Below are positions 36,299-45,734 of a stretch of DNA of 64,000 nucleotides, one piece after another. Below the pieces are notes generated by a model. It searched no databases, had not been told where the DNA came from, and worked only from the letters and a program-made list of their open reading frames with translations. Within the stretch, counting starts at the first letter, position 1, and every line of letters begins with the position of its first letter. The stretch is from Altericroceibacterium indicum (GTDB taxonomy: Bacteria; Pseudomonadota; Alphaproteobacteria; Sphingomonadales; Sphingomonadaceae): assembly GCF_009828105.1 (NCBI RefSeq), contig NZ_WTYQ01000004.1, forward strand, positions 1-64,000. Reading direction: 5' to 3'. The position numbers and the translations under genes were made by a program.

Positions 36299-37350
36299 AG
36301 GGTGCGAGTTACCTTGTTGAGATGGGGAGGGCTATCAGGATTGTGCCCCCGCGCGAGGGACACGGCGTTTGCCAAAGCATAAAAGCTCTGGATCTGGGCA
36401 ATCGCTCCGAGCGCGGGATGGCAATCCGTGGCTGTGGGGAGGGTGCATTCGGCAGAACTGACATCCTGTGCGCGCCCGGCTGCGATCACTTTGGCGCCGC
36501 GTGCGGCGAAATCTTCCAGCCTTTCGTTGAGGCCAGTGCTGGCTTCATCCAGCGGGGCAAGGGCAAGCACCGGATCGCCTTCCCCCACGAGTGTCATCGG
36601 CCCATGGGCAAATTCCGCACTGCTGAAGGCTTCTGCGTGAAGACCGCAGGTTTCCTTGAGTTTGAGTGCGGCTTCCCCGGCAATGGCAAGAGTCGGCCCG
36701 CGACCGAGCACGAACATGTCACCGGCGGAGGTCAGCATGTCGGTGACGCCGGTCCAATCGGTATTGGCGGCCTTGGTCAGGACCTCTTCCACTTGCCCTA
36801 GTGCGGCAAGCAAAGCGCCATCCTGCGACCATTCAGCCACCAGATGCATCAAGGCTATCAATGTGCAGACAAAACTCTTCGTTGCCGCGACGCTGTTTTC
36901 CGGGCCAGCATAAACCGGGATTACGATGTCGGCCAGCTCTGCCAATGGGGAATTGGCGTCGTTGACGATGGCAATAATGAGCGCGCCTTTTGCGCCGGCT
37001 TCCTCAGCCGCAGCCAGAAGATCCGGGCTTTTGCCCGATTGGGAAATGGCGATCAGTGGCACATTGCGAAAGTTTGGGGAGGTCGCATGGTAGAGTGAAC
37101 CGGTGGAGGGGGCATGGCTGAGGGTGGGAGTGTGGCCGTAGATTTCCAGCAGAAACTTGCCAAAGGCCGCCGCCTGATCCGAGCTGCCACGCGCCAATGT
37201 CGCAGCGAAAGGCGGTGCCAGTTCGCGCAGGCGTGCGCCTGCATCGCGGACCAGATCGGAATTGAGTCGCAGTTGCTCAGCGCAGCGGGTGGGGGCCTCA
37301 TGCGCTTCCTTGGACATCAGGGTTTCAGTGCGGGGGGTGTTTTCAGTCAT
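36295..37350 (-). CDS. SIS-domain glucosamine-6-phosphate deaminase (NagB-II type)
   Basis: The 351-aa protein with two SIS domains converts glucosamine-6-P to fructose-6-P and ammonia. Visible are TLARGSSDQAAAFGKFLLE, the SIS loop AISQSGKSPD, AATKSF and the catalytic segment EAFSSAEFAHGP. It is the alternative to classical NagB in many proteobacteria. It lacks the glutaminase domain of GlmS. ATG 37350 is first in the operon; ATG 37317 is an alternative, and neither has a clear ribosome site. Confidence 0.87.
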   Translation of the reverse strand: MTENTPRTETLMSKEAHEAPTRCAEQLRLNSDLVRDAGARLRELAPPFAATLARGSSDQAAAFGKFLLEIYGHTPTLSHAPSTGSLYHATSPNFRNVPLIAISQSGKSPDLLAAAEEAGAKGALIIAIVNDANSPLAELADIVIPVYAGPENSVAATKSFVCTLIALMHLVAEWSQDGALLAALGQVEEVLTKAANTDWTGVTDMLTSAGDMFVLGRGPTLAIAGEAALKLKETCGLHAEAFSSAEFAHGPMTLVGEGDPVLALAPLDEASTGLNERLEDFAARGAKVIAAGRAQDVSSAECTLPTATDCHPALGAIAQIQSFYALANAVSLARGHNPDSPPHLNKVTRTL

Positions 37351-37467
37351 AGGGGACAGATACCATTTTGCTGTTTTAGAACAAGTGGCATTAAAGTGGT
37401 TTTGTTAAATTAGCTTTGATGATACCAGTATGCTCCATTGTGCTGCCCAATGGTCGAGGGAGATGCT
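37351..37467. promoter_or_regulatory. divergent promoter region of the amino-sugar locus
   Basis: This space separates the leftward nag operon from the rightward PP2C-anmK pair. GATACCAT at 37359-37366 lies next to the deaminase start, and ATACCAGTAT (37423-37432) lies on the other side. The shared ATACCA element recurs before the TonB receptor at 39601. They are candidate sites for the GntR regulator at 44938. Confidence 0.5.
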
Positions 37468-38325
37468 GTGTTAAAAATCGTGCTTGCTGCCAGTGATGGT
37501 CCGGGAGAAATCAACGAGGATAAGGTTGGTTTTTGCGGCAATGCTGCCTGGGTAATTGATGGAGCGACCGGGGTGGGTGCTGGCCTGCTTCCCGAGCCGA
37601 GTGATGCTGCGTGGCTCGCGCAAGCTGCCAGTGATGCGTTGACGATTGTGCTGTCGCAGCAGCCGGAGAGTTCAACCCGCGATGTGCTGCGTGAAGTGAT
37701 GGCGCGGTGCCGGAGCGAGTTGTATCGACAAAGCATCAGGCCGGTCGGGCCGGATGATCATTTGCCGTCTGCTGCTTTTGCGATGGTTCGCATCATGGAT
37801 GGTTACGCCGAATTGACGACGCTCGCTGATTGTCGCGTTGTCGCTCACAATGAGGCGGGTGAAGCGCAATTGCTCGGTTCTTCCGCGCTGGATGCGATCG
37901 AAGGGCGCACGATCGAGCTGGCTGCAAAGCTTCTTCGCGGAAATCCTTCTATCTCGACGCAGGATTTGAAGGCACAGCTTTTGCCGCATCTGCAGGGCAA
38001 CCGTGGCTTGATGAATCAGCCGCATGGCTATTGGGTGCTGGGAACTGATCCTGCTGCGGCAGACCATTTGTGGCAACAGCGTATCCCCCTTTCTGCTGGC
38101 CGGCGCTTCGCCATCGCAAGTGACGGGTTCCTTCGCCTGATTGAATTGTTTGGGGCGGCCAGTGCTGCCGATTTGCTGGCCATTTCGAGTGAGTTGGAAT
38201 GGAGCCGCTGGCTGGCTGAATTGCGCCTGTTGGAGCGAAAAGAAGAGTCTCGCCTCAGCTTTCCTCGCGTCAAGCCGGAGGATGATGCCAGCCTGATTAT
38301 CTGCGAATGGGAGGGCGAGATATAA
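37468..38325 (+). CDS. PP2C-like protein phosphatase family protein
   Basis: The ~285-aa protein shows the PP2C metal-site pattern: SDGPGEINEDKVG near the start, AWVIDGATGVG, TLADCRVVAH, AIASDGFLRL and the end EDDASLIIC. A Ser/Thr phosphatase or sensor role is likely. GTG 37468 follows GAGGGA by 6 bases and is preferred over TTG 37438. Its stop overlaps the anmK start by one base, so it is co-translated with an anhydroMurNAc kinase. Its target and role in amino-sugar use are unknown. Confidence 0.7.
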   Translation: MLKIVLAASDGPGEINEDKVGFCGNAAWVIDGATGVGAGLLPEPSDAAWLAQAASDALTIVLSQQPESSTRDVLREVMARCRSELYRQSIRPVGPDDHLPSAAFAMVRIMDGYAELTTLADCRVVAHNEAGEAQLLGSSALDAIEGRTIELAAKLLRGNPSISTQDLKAQLLPHLQGNRGLMNQPHGYWVLGTDPAAADHLWQQRIPLSAGRRFAIASDGFLRLIELFGAASAADLLAISSELEWSRWLAELRLLERKEESRLSFPRVKPEDDASLIICEWEGEI

Positions 38326-39434
38326 TGCTGGTCATGGGCTTTATGAGTGGCACTTCGCTTGATGGAGTGGATGCGGCACTGCTCGATACGGATGGTTCGC
38401 GGATCAACGGTTTTGGGCTGACTTTGTTTGAGGGCTACAGCGCGCAGGAGCGTGCTGCGCTAGAGCAGGCGACACAAGATGCGCTGCACTGGAATGGCTA
38501 TGGTGAAGTTCCGCCGTCCATCGCGTCGGCAGCAGCTGTGATTGAGTCGATCCATTGCCGTGCTGCCCGCAAGCTGATGGAAATCTCGGGCGAAAGGCCG
38601 GACCTTCTGGGCTTTCACGGGCAAACATTACTGCATCGTCCAGAACGCAAATTGTCACTTCAGATCGGAGACCCGCAAGTGTTGGCAGACGCGTTGGGTG
38701 TCGCGGTTGTGGCTGACATGCGGCAAGCAGATCTTGCTGGTGGTGGGCAGGGTGCCCCACTGGTGCCTGCCTATCATTCTGCCCTGGTTGAATATCTGGA
38801 CCTGCCGCGCCCGGTGGCATTCTTGAACGTCGGTGGGGTAGCTAACCTCACTTTCATTGGCATGGGTGGAGAGCTGGTTGCCTTTGATACCGGCCCCGGA
38901 AATGGCTTGATCGATCAATTGGTCCAGGCCCGCGGAGCCGGGAATTATGATGATGACGGGCGCTTTGCTGGTGCTGGCAAAGTCCAGCCCGATATTCTGG
39001 AAAAGCTCCTCCAGCATGAGCATTTCAGCGGCCATGGTCCTAAATCGCTCGACCGTTATGACTTCCCTCTGGATTGGGCGGTGCCTCTGTCTCTGGAGGA
39101 CGCTGCGGCCACTTTGACGGCATTTACCGCAGATGCCGTGGCAATGGCTGTGTCGTCTCTGCCACAGGCTCCTGAAATATGGATCATATGTGGTGGCGGG
39201 AGCCATAATTCGACGCTAATGCGCGCGCTCGGTGATCGGCTTGGAGATTGTCGTGCGGCGGATAGCTTGGGTTTGCGCGGCGATTTTATTGAGGCTGAAG
39301 CTATGGGCTTTCTGGCAGCGCGCAGTGTTAAAGGTCTGCCGCTGACATTTCCCGGGACGACGGGAATCGGTGAAGCGCTTACCGGAGGCCGTTTGTGGCG
39401 CCCCAATTCGCCACTGAGCGAAAATATGTGCTGA
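38325..39434 (+). CDS. anmK: anhydro-N-acetylmuramic acid kinase
   Basis: AnmK cleaves the 1,6-anhydro ring and phosphorylates anhydroMurNAc to MurNAc-6-P. The 369-aa ASKHA kinase has MGFMSGTSLDGVDAALLDTDG at the start, GFHGQTLLHRP, DMRQADLAGGGQGAPLVPAYH with the catalytic Asp, FDTGPGNGLIDQ and a late CGGGSHN adenosine loop. ATG 38325 overlaps the preceding stop (TAATG). The product feeds murQ at 44042. Confidence 0.95.
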   Translation: MLVMGFMSGTSLDGVDAALLDTDGSRINGFGLTLFEGYSAQERAALEQATQDALHWNGYGEVPPSIASAAAVIESIHCRAARKLMEISGERPDLLGFHGQTLLHRPERKLSLQIGDPQVLADALGVAVVADMRQADLAGGGQGAPLVPAYHSALVEYLDLPRPVAFLNVGGVANLTFIGMGGELVAFDTGPGNGLIDQLVQARGAGNYDDDGRFAGAGKVQPDILEKLLQHEHFSGHGPKSLDRYDFPLDWAVPLSLEDAAATLTAFTADAVAMAVSSLPQAPEIWIICGGGSHNSTLMRALGDRLGDCRAADSLGLRGDFIEAEAMGFLAARSVKGLPLTFPGTTGIGEALTGGRLWRPNSPLSENMC

Positions 39435-39468
39435 AAACACATTGAATTTTCAGAAAAATATAACCAAT

Positions 39469-39516
39469 TGCATACCACCTCTTTACATATGTGTTACAGG
39501 TATGCATTCTGGTACT
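39469..39516 (+). promoter_or_regulatory. inverted repeat before the TonB receptor, candidate operator
   Basis: TGCATACC (39469-39476) and GGTATGCA (39499-39506) are perfect inverted arms, with ACATATGT (39485-39492) near the centre and CTGGTACTG (39509-39517) beyond. The ATACCA/TGGTA elements match those between the divergent nag and anmK units. Confidence 0.5.
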
Positions 39517-39600
39517 GTCAACATGGCATAACTTTCGAGCCTTTGGGTCGCGACAGGCCATCAAAAGGTCTGAATCCGGGGACGTAAGAGGGAAATCCAA

Positions 39601-42345
39601 ATGGTACAAATACCAAGATATGCAGTGGCCATAGCAGCTCTGGCTGCTGGGATCGCACAAATGCCCAGCGCGGCTTTCGCACAATCGACTGATACAGCAT
39701 CGTCCGCCACAGCGCAGGCAGACGCAAGCGCGAATGAGCCGATTGTGGTTACTGGTACGCGCATCAAGGTTCCGGGGCTGACGTCCAGCAGCCCGGTTGT
39801 ATCCACCAATGAAGAGCAGATCCGGTTGCAATCGGCACTTACCATTGAGGATTTCTCCACTAAACTGCCGCAGCTTTCTGGTGGCGTCCGGCAGGGTTCG
39901 CAAGGCAGCGATGCTTTCGGCGCACAGGTGCTGGAATTGCGCAATTTTGGCCAGAGCCGTTCACTGGTTTTGATCAACGGCACGCGGGCGACGCCATTCG
40001 GCTTTCGTAACTCGGTCGATGTGAACTCTATCCCATCATCGCTGATCAAGCGTGTGGACGTGCTGACCGGCGGCGCTGCCGCGGTTTACGGCGCAGACGC
40101 TGTGGCTGGTGTGGTCAATTTCATTCTCGACGATGATTTTCAGGGTATCAAAGGCACGGCGACCACGCGTCTTTCTGAACATGGCGGCGCGCAATATGGT
40201 GGTTCGGTCACGGTTGGCGGCAAGATCGGCGATCGCGGTAATATCGTGGTGGCTGCGGACTATACTCAGCGCGATCTGATCCGGGCGAAAGACCGCGATT
40301 GGGCAGCAACCCCCAATCAGACTATCCGTAGCCTCGGTGGTGTTTTCACTGATGTGGCCAGCGGCAACACTTTCGGCTTCACCGACAATGGTGATTTCAC
40401 CACGACACCTTCTGCCACGTCGAATATCAGCGGCAGCTATCCGTTGGTATCGCCGCTCAAGCGCATCAACGTCACCACGTTGATGAAATATGAGATTACA
40501 CCAGCAGTCGAAGCTTATGGCCGGGCGATGTATACCAACGTCCGCACGCGGGAAACTGGTACGCCGGGTGCTACGCCAGCTTCTGTCAATCAGGTCGTTT
40601 CGATCAATCAGGATAATCCGTTCCTGACAGATGACATCCGCAATCAGCTTACATTTGTAGATGGTGCTGCGCAGGTTAACGTGGCGCGCTCTCTGGGCGA
40701 ACTGGGGCTTATTACGTACAACACCGAACGTGATACGTTCCAAGTCCAGGGCGGGCTGCGTGGCCCGCTGACACCGTCAATCGACTGGAATATTTACGCC
40801 CAGTATGGCCGCTCCAGCGAAAGTTCAAAGATCACCGGTGACGGCTTGGTGACGAGCCCGAGCGGGGCCAATAACTTTGCTTCCATCGTCAACAAAGTCG
40901 ATATATTCGGTCCGAATGCACCTGGTCTGGCTGACGCTTTGGGTACCACGATCAACGGCTTCAAGCGTGATCGCGACCAATTTGTAACGGCCGCCAACCT
41001 CAGTGGTACGCTGGAAGATCTGTTCTCACTCCCGGCTGGCCCCATCGGCTTTGCTTTGGGTGTGGAATATCGCCGCGAAACCGCCAGCATCAATCAGGAC
41101 ACGTCGCTCCTCACCGGTAACACCTACCGTGAAGGTGTGCAGGGTGCCTATAGCGGCTCTTTCGATGTGAAAGAGCTGTATGGCGAAATCCTGGTCCCTG
41201 TGCTTCATGATCTGCCGCTGATTGAAAAGTTCGATGTCGGCGGTGCCTATCGTCTGTCAGATTATGATCTGTTCGGCACGCATGGCACCTGGAAAGTAGA
41301 AGCGAACTGGAAGGTTGATCCAAGCCTGCGGTTCCGTGGCACCTATCAGCGCGTTTTGCGCACGCCTAACTTCGGCGAATTTGCCGCCAGCACATCGTCA
41401 CTGCCCTTCAGTGCGCTTGTTACGGTTGATCGTTTGAAGCCACGGTATGGCGGCGACCCTTGCGTGCTGGGTACAGGTGATGCGGCACAATGCGCCCGCT
41501 TTGGTGCGCCAGCTGTGGGCTCTGTCGACTCCACTTCGGCCAGCTATCTGACCGGCAATTATTATTACGGTGGCAATCCCGACATCAAGCCTGAAACGGG
41601 TTACACTACGACAATTGGCGGTGTGTTCACGCCCAGTTTCCTGCCCGGTTTCAACCTGACAGTGGATTGGTATGAACTGGACCTTCGCGGTGCAGTTGGT
41701 GTGATCCAGCCGATTGCGGCGATCACAAGCTGCTACATCACCAACCCGACAGAGGGTAATCCGCTCTGCCAGTTGGTGACACGCAATTCAGATGGCAGCT
41801 TCAAAGACGCCTATGTCAACAATCAGAATCTGGGCCGCTTGTTGCAGCGCGGGTTTGACATTTCTGCCAATTACACCATTCGTCCGGAGTGGCTGCCGGG
41901 TGACGGGGTGCGTCTGAGCTATCAAGGCAACATCGTCACATCCTATCTCATTCAGGCGAACTCCACCGTTGATCCGGTGCAGTGCAAGGGCACCTTTGGT
42001 GCGACCTGTTCGAGCGATGGCACCACACTGGTTCAGCCAGACTATCGCCACACGGCGGGTGTTTCGTGGCTGCTCCCACATGGTGTGGTTCAATTTGACT
42101 GGCAGCGGATTGGCAAGGTCCATTCCAGCAGTGCTGGTTCGGATGAAACACTGGCGGCGCAGAACACCTTTGACCTGTCGGCTTCTTATGATCTGAGCGA
42201 TGCCATCACTTTCACGGCTGGCGTCTACAACATGTTCGACAAGAAGCCGCCGATGGTTTCAACCGGCGGTGTGTTCAATACCTTCCCCGACACTTACGAC
42301 ATTCTGGGCCGCACCTTCGGCCTGTCGCTGACGGGTAAGCTCTAA
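39601..42345 (+). CDS. TonB-dependent receptor of the amino-sugar locus
   Basis: This large outer-membrane transporter (914 aa) has a signal peptide (to about AFAQ, residue 27), a TonB box region EPIVVTGTRIKVPG, the plug (~50-165, with VDVLTGGAAAVYGADAVAGVVNF) and a long barrel ending in FGLSLTGKL. It resembles the oligosaccharide-type receptors with long extracellular loops. GAGGGA lies 8 bases before ATG 39601. Its place between anmK and the symporter suggests import of chito-oligosaccharides or muropeptide sugars. Confidence 0.92.
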   Translation: MVQIPRYAVAIAALAAGIAQMPSAAFAQSTDTASSATAQADASANEPIVVTGTRIKVPGLTSSSPVVSTNEEQIRLQSALTIEDFSTKLPQLSGGVRQGSQGSDAFGAQVLELRNFGQSRSLVLINGTRATPFGFRNSVDVNSIPSSLIKRVDVLTGGAAAVYGADAVAGVVNFILDDDFQGIKGTATTRLSEHGGAQYGGSVTVGGKIGDRGNIVVAADYTQRDLIRAKDRDWAATPNQTIRSLGGVFTDVASGNTFGFTDNGDFTTTPSATSNISGSYPLVSPLKRINVTTLMKYEITPAVEAYGRAMYTNVRTRETGTPGATPASVNQVVSINQDNPFLTDDIRNQLTFVDGAAQVNVARSLGELGLITYNTERDTFQVQGGLRGPLTPSIDWNIYAQYGRSSESSKITGDGLVTSPSGANNFASIVNKVDIFGPNAPGLADALGTTINGFKRDRDQFVTAANLSGTLEDLFSLPAGPIGFALGVEYRRETASINQDTSLLTGNTYREGVQGAYSGSFDVKELYGEILVPVLHDLPLIEKFDVGGAYRLSDYDLFGTHGTWKVEANWKVDPSLRFRGTYQRVLRTPNFGEFAASTSSLPFSALVTVDRLKPRYGGDPCVLGTGDAAQCARFGAPAVGSVDSTSASYLTGNYYYGGNPDIKPETGYTTTIGGVFTPSFLPGFNLTVDWYELDLRGAVGVIQPIAAITSCYITNPTEGNPLCQLVTRNSDGSFKDAYVNNQNLGRLLQRGFDISANYTIRPEWLPGDGVRLSYQGNIVTSYLIQANSTVDPVQCKGTFGATCSSDGTTLVQPDYRHTAGVSWLLPHGVVQFDWQRIGKVHSSSAGSDETLAAQNTFDLSASYDLSDAITFTAGVYNMFDKKPPMVSTGGVFNTFPDTYDILGRTFGLSLTGKL

Positions 42346-42362
42346 GCATTTTGGTAAAACGA

Positions 42363-42400
42363 GACGCCCGGCCCTGACCATCGGGGGCGGGCGTCATCTT
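42363..42400 (+). terminator. hairpin after the TonB receptor
   Basis: GACGCCCG pairs with CGGGCGTC (42388-42395) around a 17-base loop, followed by ATCTTTCC and a later T5. It may reduce transcription of the downstream symporter relative to the receptor. Confidence 0.65.
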
Positions 42401-42454
42401 TCCTGACATTTTTGCAAGGCTTTCCTTGCGCATCCGATATGGAGTTCTTTGCCC

Positions 42455-44020
42455 ATGACGCTGCCCTTCTCGACAGCTGACTGGCTGGTTATGGCAGGCT
42501 ATGTTCTTTTGCTCCTGGCGGGAGGATGGATCTTCACGCCACGCAAAACCGCCTCGGCCCATGATTACTTTCTCGCTGGTGGCAATGTGCCTGCATGGCT
42601 TGCGGCCATATCGGTTCTTTCAGCAACACAATCTGCGGCGACCTTCCTTGGTGGGCCGGATTATGGCTATCATGGCGATCTGACCTATCTCAGCGGCAAT
42701 ATTGGCGGGCTGATCGGGGCGGTGTTCGTCTCGCATGTGATGATCCCCCGTTTCTACGCGATGAAGGCCACCACGGCCTATGAGCTCCTGACCTTGCGCT
42801 TCAGTGAAGCCGCGACCCGTTGGGCTGGCGGCATGTTCCTTGTGGGGCGTGTCTTCGCGGGCGGTGCGCGGGTTTATCTTGCGGCCATTGCGCTGGCGAT
42901 TGTGATCGCGGGTAGTGTGAGCGCGCATAGTATCATGATCGCAGCCGCCGTTCTGATTGTGGCAAGCGTCTTGTTCACCTTCGTTGGCGGGTTGAAGTCG
43001 GTCCTGTGGAACGATCTCATCCAGTTCATTGTCTATCTCGGCTCTGCGATTGCCGTTCTGGTGTTCCTGCGCATGTCGATCCCTGCATCGACCAGCCAGA
43101 TCATTGACGGGCTGATGCATACGCCAGAAGGCGTGAACAAGTTGCAATTCTTCGACTTTTCGACCGATCTGTCGCACCCATTCTCATTGCTGGCTGTCGT
43201 GACCGGGCTGTCCTTGCTCTACATCGCCAATGCCGGGATGGATCAGGACACCACCCAGCGTCTGCTCTCCTGCAAAGATGCCAAAACCGGTGCGCGGAGC
43301 CTTTATCTCTCCGTGCTGGTGACAGTGCCGGTGGTCGGCATGTTCATTGTGATCGGTCTGCTGCTTTATATCTTCTATGGCCGGCCTGACCTGATGGGCG
43401 GTGCTGCATCGGTTGCCGGAAGCCAATTTGGCGGCGAGAAGATCAGCATCTTTATGCACTATATCCTTACAGAATTGCCCGGTGGCCTGCGCGGTCTGGT
43501 AACGGTGGGGATTTGTGCCGCAGCGGTCGCCACCACGAATTCAGCATTGAACGCCATGTCCTCAGTGCTGATTCAGGATTTCTACCGCCCGTGGCGTGAA
43601 AACCGTGGAGCAGTCGCAGAACATCATTATGTGAATGCCGGACGTGCGGGCATGGGGCTGATTGGCTTTGCCATGTTCGTGATGGCGGTGTTCTCTTTCT
43701 ATTGGCAGCGTTACAGCAATATGGGCCTGCTCGAATTTGCCCTGCAGGTCATGGTGTTCACCTATGCAGGCTTGCTGGGCGTTTATTTCACCGCTCTTTT
43801 CACCAATCGTGGCAACACGGGTTCGGTCATCGCATCCTTGTTTATCGGCTTTACCACCGTGCTAATGCTGCAACCCGAAATTGCTCACGTAATCGGCATA
43901 CCTGCGCCGCTCGACACGCTATCCTTCCCTTTCCAGCTTTGCATCGCAACCGCCGTGGCTTTTGTAGTCTGCGTTGCCCCAGCAGGCCGGGGGAAGCCAG
44001 TAGCCGCCCCCGCGCAGTAA
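42455..44020 (+). CDS. sodium:solute symporter (SSS family)
   Basis: This inner-membrane transporter (521 aa, ~13-14 membrane helices) has the family core GGRVF-like MFLVGRVFAGGARVYLAAI and the conserved FVGGLKSVLWNDLIQF. It would import the amino sugar released in the periplasm using a sodium gradient. The chosen ATG follows GGAG at 42441-42444; TTG 42449 is an alternative. The presence of murQ and anmK next to it makes MurNAc, anhydroMurNAc or GlcNAc likely substrates. Confidence 0.88.
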   Translation: MTLPFSTADWLVMAGYVLLLLAGGWIFTPRKTASAHDYFLAGGNVPAWLAAISVLSATQSAATFLGGPDYGYHGDLTYLSGNIGGLIGAVFVSHVMIPRFYAMKATTAYELLTLRFSEAATRWAGGMFLVGRVFAGGARVYLAAIALAIVIAGSVSAHSIMIAAAVLIVASVLFTFVGGLKSVLWNDLIQFIVYLGSAIAVLVFLRMSIPASTSQIIDGLMHTPEGVNKLQFFDFSTDLSHPFSLLAVVTGLSLLYIANAGMDQDTTQRLLSCKDAKTGARSLYLSVLVTVPVVGMFIVIGLLLYIFYGRPDLMGGAASVAGSQFGGEKISIFMHYILTELPGGLRGLVTVGICAAAVATTNSALNAMSSVLIQDFYRPWRENRGAVAEHHYVNAGRAGMGLIGFAMFVMAVFSFYWQRYSNMGLLEFALQVMVFTYAGLLGVYFTALFTNRGNTGSVIASLFIGFTTVLMLQPEIAHVIGIPAPLDTLSFPFQLCIATAVAFVVCVAPAGRGKPVAAPAQ

Positions 44021-44041
44021 TGCTCGAACAGGATATTTAGA

Positions 44042-44932
44042 ATGAAGACCGAAACGCTCGACGCACGCTACATCGACCTCGATCTGTGGCCAACCGAGCT
44101 TGCCGTTGACGCGATGCTGGAAGGCCAGATGGCTGCCGTCGCATCGATCCAGTCACAAAGCGCTGGCATTGCCCGTGCTGCTGAAGAAGCGGCATTGCGC
44201 CTTGGGAGCGAGGGCCGCCTTGTCTATGTCGGTGCCGGAACCTCAGGCCGGCTCGGGGTTCAGGATGGCACGGAGCTTTATCCGACTTTCGGCTGGCCGA
44301 TGGAACGGATGGTGTTCCTCATGGCAGGCGGAATGGATGCATTGACCGAAGCCTATGAAGGGGCAGAAGATGATGTGAACGCTGCCCGCGCTGACATTGA
44401 TCGCCATTCCATCGGCGCACATGATGTGGTGATTGGCGTAGCGGCAAGCGGGCGCACGCCGTACACCGTGGCAGCGATCGAGCAGGCCAAAGCGGCAGGC
44501 GCGCTCACTATTGGCATTTCCAACAATGCCGGAGCGCGGCTGAGTGAAGCGGCTGACCATTCCATCGTTGCGGTGACCGGTAGCGAGATTGTGGGCGGTT
44601 CTACCCGCATGAAAGCGGGCACTGCGCAAAAAATCATACTCAATCTTATTTCTACCGCTATCATGATCCGTCTGGGTCTGGTGTATGAAGGGCGCATGGT
44701 GGCGATGCGCATTTCCAACGCCAAACTTCAGCAGCGGGGCTGCCAGATGGTGCAAGATATTGCTGGGGTCGATGCAGATGCGGCTGCCAGGGCTTTGGAA
44801 CTGGCTGAAAATGACATTCGTCTCGGCGTTGTCATCGCATCCGGTGTGCAATTGGAAGATGCGCGTGAATTGCTGGAACGTCATGGTGGCAACATGCGTC
44901 AGGTGATGAGAGAAGTTGAAAAACGGGGCTAA
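44042..44932 (+). CDS. murQ: N-acetylmuramic acid 6-phosphate etherase
   Basis: MurQ splits MurNAc-6-P into GlcNAc-6-P and D-lactate. The 296-aa SIS-domain protein has VYVGAGTSGRLGVQDGTELYPTFGW with the catalytic Glu78, EAYEGAEDD, GVAASGRTPYTV and the signature GGSTRMKAGTAQKIILN. A C-terminal UBA-like helix bundle follows. It is 21 bases after the symporter. Its two products are used by NagA and by the D-lactate dehydrogenase in the leftward operon. Confidence 0.96.
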   Translation: MKTETLDARYIDLDLWPTELAVDAMLEGQMAAVASIQSQSAGIARAAEEAALRLGSEGRLVYVGAGTSGRLGVQDGTELYPTFGWPMERMVFLMAGGMDALTEAYEGAEDDVNAARADIDRHSIGAHDVVIGVAASGRTPYTVAAIEQAKAAGALTIGISNNAGARLSEAADHSIVAVTGSEIVGGSTRMKAGTAQKIILNLISTAIMIRLGLVYEGRMVAMRISNAKLQQRGCQMVQDIAGVDADAAARALELAENDIRLGVVIASGVQLEDARELLERHGGNMRQVMREVEKRG

Positions 44933-44937
44933 AATCA

Positions 44938-45666
44938 ATGCGTGACTTTGTCTGGACACGACGTGATGAAGGCACGCCTCTGTATCTTCAGCTTGCGCAC
45001 AGCCTGCGCGAACACATCAAAAGCGGCGCGCTTCATCCCGGAAGTGCGCTGCCCTCTGAACGTGATTTGAGCGAGCTTGCTGGAATGTCGCGCGTTACTG
45101 TGCGCAAGGGCATCAAGCAGCTGATCGAAGAAGGCGTGCTGATCCGCAAGCAGGGGTCTGGCACCTTCGTTGCGCGGCGGATTGAAACTGCCGGCACACG
45201 GCTTAGCAGTTTTAGTGATGAAGCCCGTTCACGCGGGGAAGATCCCGGCGTTGTATGGATCAACAAGAGCTATGCCCAGCCCACGGAAGAAGAGGCTGAA
45301 ACACTTCAGATCTCCGGATCGACGAAGGTTGCGCGCCTGAGCCGAGTGCGCCTTGCTGGTGGAGAGCCGCTGGCGATTGAACATGCGGTGATTCCGGCGG
45401 AGTTTATGCCCGATCTCGAAAGTTTGGAGGACTCGCTCTATCACGCGCTGGAAAAACACGGCTTCCGCCCTGTGTCCGGCCAGCAGCGAGTCCGCGCCTC
45501 TCTCGCTACGCCCACAGAAGCAGGCATTCTGTGTGTGGAGCAAAATTCCGAAGTGCTGCGGATTGAACGTGTGACACAGGCTCCTGATGGCCGGATCGTC
45601 GAATTTACCCGTTCAGTCTATCGTGGTGATCGCTATGAATTTGTGACCGAACTCAAGGAAGTTTGA
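44938..45666 (+). CDS. GntR/HutC-family regulator (NagR-like)
   Basis: The 242-aa regulator has an N-terminal winged helix (~10-75, with PLYLQLAHSLREHIKSGALHPG and LSELAGMSRVTVRKGIKQL) and a C-terminal UTRA effector domain (~95-235). This type often binds GlcNAc-6-P or GlcN-6-P. It lies 5 bases after murQ, so it is in the same operon and is likely the local repressor acting at the ATACCA/TGGTAT elements. Confidence 0.88.
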   Translation: MRDFVWTRRDEGTPLYLQLAHSLREHIKSGALHPGSALPSERDLSELAGMSRVTVRKGIKQLIEEGVLIRKQGSGTFVARRIETAGTRLSSFSDEARSRGEDPGVVWINKSYAQPTEEEAETLQISGSTKVARLSRVRLAGGEPLAIEHAVIPAEFMPDLESLEDSLYHALEKHGFRPVSGQQRVRASLATPTEAGILCVEQNSEVLRIERVTQAPDGRIVEFTRSVYRGDRYEFVTELKEV

Positions 45667-45734
45667 TCCGTTTACTCTTTTGCACGTTAGGGCAGAACAA
45701 AAGCCAGTGACATCCAAAGGAAGCGAACCCGCAC

